NCBI RefSeq assembly: GCF_000718015.1
Contig: NZ_JODY01000029.1
Location: 1 to 64,000 of the forward strand
Origin: Streptomyces catenulae
Lineage (GTDB): Bacteria; Actinomycetota; Actinomycetes; Streptomycetales; Streptomycetaceae
Direction: 5' to 3'
Length of the DNA: 64,000 bases
The translations under genes and the position numbers were made by a program. Below, piece after piece: positions 60,187-64,000 of the stretch. Under the pieces are notes generated by a model. That model searched no databases. It was not told the origin of the DNA and saw only the letters and a program-made list of their open reading frames with translations. The first letter of the stretch is position 1; the number at the start of each line of letters is the position of its first letter.

Positions 60187-61317
60187 CTATAGGGGATAGG
60201 CTGTGTGTATATCATTTCCGCGAATTATTATCTCCGCTATGCGTGTTGGTGCCCCCTTTCCGTTGATGCCAATGGTTTGGTTGTATTCGTGGCGGTGTAT
60301 GTGTCCTGGGCCGTTGGGGTTCGGGACTCTCGGCGAGTTGTTGGCGCCGTGGAGCAAGTTGTCGCCGAGGACATGATCATTGCCGCTCCAGATGAAATCC
60401 TCGTCAAACTCTCCGGGGACGTTGATGTCTCCGCTGTTGCTTGCTCTCTCTCGTGCACCCTCTCCATGGCGATACTCAATGTGAGCCAGTCGATCTTCAG
60501 AGATGGAGTGACTTCCGGAGCAGGGTGAAAGGCCGAGCGGGTCGACGGAGCCGAGTGGGTTACGAACGTACGCGACGGGGTTCGGTGAGGGCACAGTCCG
60601 AGTGGATCTGCCTATGTATAACGGCCGACCTCGGCGTCGTGTTCGTAGCGGTAGGCGCCCGCCCTGGTGATGCGGGTGCCGGTGTAGGTGCGGTCGCCGC
60701 GGGCCGTGGGGTTGGGGTGCTGGTCGGGCCAGGTGGCGTGGGTCTGGTTGCCGGACTCGTCGTAGGCGTAGGTCTCGGTCCAGTTGGCGGCGTGGACGGC
60801 GGTGACGCGGCCCGCGCGGTCGAGGTCGAAGGTGCGGCGGCCGGAGTGGGAGTCGTCGAGGGCGATGAGGTGGCCGTCGGCGCGGTAGGTGTAGGCGCGG
60901 CGGTGGAGGAGAGTCGCCGCGGAGCCGGGTTCGACGCCGGGTGCTTCGCCGGTTCCGGGTACGCCGTCCAGGCCGGGGACGTCGCCCGGAGCCCGGGCCC
61001 CTGATGCTCCGGCCTCCGGAGTGTGCGCCGCGCCGGGCCACCCCGGATCGAACGGGCTGCTCGCCGCCCCGGGCCCGGCAGCCCACCAGATCCCCCGGCA
61101 GCCCGTCAGGCGCTTCGGCCTCCGGAAAACCGCCGGGCCTCGCGGCCCCCGGCAGCCCCGTAGCCGCCGTCTCGGGAGGCACGTCCTCGACGCGCAACAG
61201 CGACGGCCCCGTCAACCGGCCCGTCGTATCCCCCGTCGGCCATGTCGCCCCCCATTGTGTGTTTCCTCCCCCTTGCCGTGGCGCCCCCCCCGGGTCGCCG
61301 AAGACACACCCTGTCAT
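60187..61317 (-). pseudogene. Decayed Rhs protein with C-terminal toxin tip
   Basis: One frame is open across this span but the real reading is broken. In another minus-strand frame about 60615-61190 encodes RHS/YD-repeat sequence (RAYTYRADGHLIALDDSH, RRTFDLDRAGRVTAVHAANW, TETYAYDESGNQTHATW), ending in a TAG at 60612-60614. Just downstream the open frame encodes the normal Rhs end NPVAYVRNPLGSVDPLGL and a ~95-residue tip (60187 to about 60535). The strongly conserved core that should precede this point is missing, so an internal deletion plus frameshift is the simplest reading. The tip (HIEYRHG ... HTAYPL) resembles BECR-fold ribonuclease toxins; that is inference. Confidence 0.7.
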
Positions 61318-61498
61318 AGGGGATGGGCTGTGTGTTCCGGCGGTCGCTGGGCGGCTGAAAGAGAGGGGTATTTCCCCTCTGATAACCGGATGGTGGGTCG
61401 GTTATTGGAGGGGGATGCGGGGGCGGAAATGCCGACCGGCCGCGCCGTCAGGCCCGTGGGGGCCCGGCGGTGCGGCCGGTCGGTGGGGGTGCGGGGGG

Positions 61499-63256
61499 TC
61501 AGTTGTCCTTGAGGACGCCTGCGGTGCGGGCTTCGGTGAGCCATTCGGGGAACTCGACCATCAGCTGCTGGTAGAGCTCGTCGGAGGAGAGGGCGCGGGG
61601 GTCGCGTCCGGCGTGGAAGAAACCGGCGTTGTCGACGACGCGCTTTTCCGGTACGGCCAGGTCGTCGAGCTTGCGGAGGAAGTCGAAGCCCTTGGCGTCG
61701 GGGTCGCCGAAGCCGATGAACTGCCAGAAAATGGGGAGCCCGGCGGCCTCGCAGAGCGCCTTTTCGGCGGCCGGCTTGGAGGTCGGGGCGCCGTCGGTCT
61801 GGAAGATGACGAAAGCCGGGGCGGTGCTGCCGGACTTCTTGTAGTGCTGGACGACCGCGTCGATGGCCCAGTGGTAATTCGTCCGCCCCATGTGGCCGAG
61901 CCCGGCGTGGAGTTCGGCGATCCGGCCCTCGTAGTGGGTGAGGTCGAGTTCGGCGGTGCCGTCGACGTCGGTGGAGAAGAAGACGACGGGGACGATGCCG
62001 TCGTCGTCGAGGTTCGCGGAGAGGCCGAGGGCCTGTTCGGCGAGGTGCTGGACGGTGCCGTCCTTGTAGTAGTTGCGCATCGAGCCGGAGCGGTCGAGCA
62101 CCAGGTAGACGGCGGCGCGCTGGGTGCCGAGCCCGTGCTTGTCGAGGGTCACCGCGGCGGACTTGACGAGGCTGACTAGGGCGGGCGCGTCCGCCTCGAC
62201 CTTGCGGAGGGCGGTGGTGCGGGGGGCGGTCGCGGCGGGGGGCTGGGGGGCTTCGGGCGTCGAGACGGGCTCGGGCGTCGAGGTGGGCTGGGGCGCGGTC
62301 TCGGGTGCCTCGGTCGTCTCCGTTGCCTCGGCTGCCTTGGTTGCTGCTTCGGCCGCTTCGGCTGCCTTGGTCGCTTCGGTCGCCGCGGGTGCCTCGGCCG
62401 CCTCGGTCTCGGTGGGCTCCGGGGCCTCCTCGGCCTTCTTGGTGTCCGTAACCTCCGTAGCCTCCGGGGCCTTTGCGGACTCCGTTACCTCCGCGGTGTC
62501 CGTGGCTTCCGCTGCCTCCTCGGCCTTCTGCTTCTCAACGGGCTCCGCCGGGGCGGTCGTTGACGGCTTCGGGGTGTCGAATGCCTGGCTGACCAGGTCG
62601 TCCGCGCCCGCGCTCTCGGAGGTCGGGGCGGAAGCCTCGGAGCGCTCGGAACCCTCGGATGCGGCGTCCTTGTCCGAGGCGGTGGCGGCGGCCTCCTCCG
62701 CGGGGGCGGCCTCCTCCGTCGGCGCAGCCTCCGCAGGGGCAGCCTCCGCAGAGGCGGGGGCCACCGAGGACGCGTCCACCGGTGCCGCGGGCTCCGACGC
62801 CTCATCCGCCGTCGCCGGTGCCGCATCCCGCGCTGCCGCAGCCTGCTCCGGCTTCGCAGCCTGCTCCGGCTTCGCGGTCTTCTCCGGCTCCGGGGTCGGC
62901 TCCGGGGTCTCGACGCGGTCGTCGACGTGGGCGGCCTGGGCCGGGACGGTCGGGGTGTCCGGGGTGGTGGTGGATTCCTGGGGGGCCGTGCGGGCGGCGG
63001 GGACCTCGGCCACCGGGCGGTCCGGGGTGGGCTGTTCGGCGGCGGGGGTCTCGGCCGTGGGCTCCTCGGCCGCCGGGGCTTCGGTGCCGGGCCGGTCGGC
63101 GGGGGTGCCGGGGGCGGATTCCTCGCGGGCCTCCGGGATGGTGGTGGCGGAGGTGGCCGGTTCCGGCGTTTCCGTGCCGCTCGGTGTGGTGCCGGACTCC
63201 TCCCGGGTCGCCTTGGAGCGACCGAAAGCGTTGCGCAGCAGACTCCGAATGCCCAT
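61499..63256 (-). CDS. TerF-like VWA-domain protein with long disordered linker
   Basis: 585 residues from the ATG at 63256, with AGAGAGG 7 nt upstream. A short basic N-terminus (MGIRSLLRNAFGRSK) is followed by about 340 residues of Ala/Glu/Pro/Thr low complexity. The C-terminal VWA domain (about 375-585) has MIDAS DRSGSM (about 388-393), GRTNYHWAID and FQTDGAPTS. This is the TerF/vWA-TerF group of tellurite-resistance-type modules, but no terD genes are present in the window. Binds Mg2+ and probably proteins in the cytoplasm. Function not known. Confidence 0.82.
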   Translation of the reverse strand: MGIRSLLRNAFGRSKATREESGTTPSGTETPEPATSATTIPEAREESAPGTPADRPGTEAPAAEEPTAETPAAEQPTPDRPVAEVPAARTAPQESTTTPDTPTVPAQAAHVDDRVETPEPTPEPEKTAKPEQAAKPEQAAAARDAAPATADEASEPAAPVDASSVAPASAEAAPAEAAPTEEAAPAEEAAATASDKDAASEGSERSEASAPTSESAGADDLVSQAFDTPKPSTTAPAEPVEKQKAEEAAEATDTAEVTESAKAPEATEVTDTKKAEEAPEPTETEAAEAPAATEATKAAEAAEAATKAAEATETTEAPETAPQPTSTPEPVSTPEAPQPPAATAPRTTALRKVEADAPALVSLVKSAAVTLDKHGLGTQRAAVYLVLDRSGSMRNYYKDGTVQHLAEQALGLSANLDDDGIVPVVFFSTDVDGTAELDLTHYEGRIAELHAGLGHMGRTNYHWAIDAVVQHYKKSGSTAPAFVIFQTDGAPTSKPAAEKALCEAAGLPIFWQFIGFGDPDAKGFDFLRKLDDLAVPEKRVVDNAGFFHAGRDPRALSSDELYQQLMVEFPEWLTEARTAGVLKDN

Positions 63257-64000
63257 CGGCGGACCTCTCTGGGGTGTGGTGGGTGCGGCGTATGTCCGTG
63301 AAGCTGCGGACATGTCCCTGACCAGGACGGATACGTAAGGGTAGCGGCCCGCACCGGCGTCACAGTGGGACCTCGGGCGCCGCGTTGCCCGTACGAGGGG
63401 GCGCTGTACGGGGTGAGGGAACGGGTTCCGGGGCCCGGGCGGAGGGGGTTGTCCGGCCCCCGATGGCGCGCGGTCGGACAGCGGAGGGGAAGGAATCGGC
63501 CAGGGAGAGGGGAGGGCGTGGACGGGCGGGAGGCGGCGGTACGGAAACCGGTCAGGTGTGGAGTGGTGGCGGCAGCCGGAGGGAGCGGACGCCCCGGCCC
63601 CCTCCCCGCTGCCGCCCCCGAGCTTGCGGGGAGCGGGGACCGCCTCCCGGAGCACCCCAAGGCCGGACGCTCCTCCGGGCCCAGGTCAGAGGCCCCTCCC
63701 GGCTCACCCCGACCCCGTCGAACCCGTACGGAGAGGCGCGACGGCCCCTCGACCGGCGGTCCGGCCGCCCCGCCTCCGCCCCCACCGAACGCAAGCCCGC
63801 ACGCACAAGCCCGCACGCACGGGCCGCCAGGCGAAGGCCCCCGACCGTCGAGTACGAGCCATCAGATACCAGCCCCGGCGCGGGCATCGCCGTCGCCGCC
63901 GCCGCGACTGACCGCGTCCGTCCGCGCCCGCCTCCGCGCCGTCGGCACAGGTGCGTCCGTCGGCCGCTCATTTCCGGCTGAGTGGATTCCTTTTCGTTAT
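63257..64000. other. Gene-free stretch at right end
   Basis: 744 bp with no supported gene. Open frames here are Arg/Pro/Gly-rich on both strands without SD or domain similarity. It holds the promoter region of the VWA gene and a tandem 14-bp repeat (aagcccgcacgcac twice, 63793-63820) of no evident use. Confidence 0.5.

Noticed and set aside
63793..63820. Tandem 14-bp repeat as attachment site
   Set aside because: No integrase or tRNA nearby and both copies adjacent; likely slippage.
63385..63981. Open frames in the right-end gap
   Set aside because: Arg/Pro/Gly-rich on both strands, no SD, no recognisable domain.
1..64000. tRNA or rRNA genes
   Set aside because: None seen by eye; short tRNA genes could still be missed without a covariance search.

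Overview
The window is chromosomal DNA of a Streptomyces-type actinobacterium. Evidence is the very high GC content with strong third-position GC bias, mycothiol-type enzymes, a proteasome-activator (Bpa) gene, paired bkd clusters, AfsR-like and SpoIIE-like regulators, and eleven perfect copies of the 14-bp ParB site GTTTCACGTGAAAC (parS) between about 5.7 and 49.2 kb. In Streptomyces such dense parS sites surround oriC, so the window most likely lies in the conserved core close to the origin. No dnaA, dnaN or oriC is present. From memory, gene order resembles the S. coelicolor SCO379x-386x interval; this was not checked.

Layout. 0-5.7 kb: J-domain protein, rhodanese, acyl-CoA dehydrogenase, a DUF5819/HTTM membrane pair and a TrmH-type RNA methyltransferase. 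5.8-12.8 kb: a paaN-type aldehyde dehydrogenase divergent from a TetR regulator, then an Lrp-type regulator (BkdR-like) divergent from bkdA-bkdB-bkdC (branched-chain 2-oxoacid dehydrogenase E1 alpha, E1 beta, E2). 12.9-17.4 kb: an overlapping three-gene operon of MobA-like/DUF6457 fusion, MoeA with a ~350-residue low-complexity head, and a K+ channel with RCK domain. 17.4-20.6 kb: quinone oxidoreductase, a Pro-rich secreted protein and Bpa. 20.7-26.6 kb: two divergent membrane Ser/Thr kinases, a phosphotransferase-fold protein, a flavin/PLP-oxidase-fold protein and an orphan NarL-type response regulator. 26.9-30.6 kb: a second bkd cluster (bkdFGH-like). 30.7-38.4 kb: a small membrane peptide, a GNAT-Nudix fusion, GntR/MFS, a mycothiol-dependent isomerase-like protein, a LURP-one protein, a thioredoxin-NHL (NHLRC2-like) protein and a lipoprotein. 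38.5-45.2 kb: a transmembrane HTH protein, a secreted NlpC/P60-like protein, a DUF4232-like lipoprotein, an AfsR/BTAD regulator and an M18 aminopeptidase. 45.4-58.1 kb: a long acyl-CoA dehydrogenase, SseB-like, pirin, AI-2E transporter, a SpoIIE-type phosphatase, aspS, metG and a DHA2 exporter. 58.2-61.3 kb: a lower-GC accessory island with a decayed Rhs gene, its C-terminal toxin tip and three small downstream genes. 61.5-63.3 kb: a TerF-like VWA protein. The last 0.75 kb has no supported gene.

How it works together. Two complete sets of E1/E2 genes for branched-chain 2-oxoacid oxidation sit about 14 kb apart; these complexes make branched acyl-CoA starters for fatty acids and polyketides. 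The E3 gene is not here. The same TetR-type operator (ACCGAAC[G/A]ATCGGT) lies before paaN/tetR and before bkdA, suggesting one regulator links the two. ParS sites are woven into terminator-like palindromes and into two coding sequences, where each encodes Val-Ser-Arg-Glu-Thr in a disordered linker. At least nine genes have a -10-like hexamer 6-7 nt before the start codon and no Shine-Dalgarno, the pattern of leaderless mRNAs.
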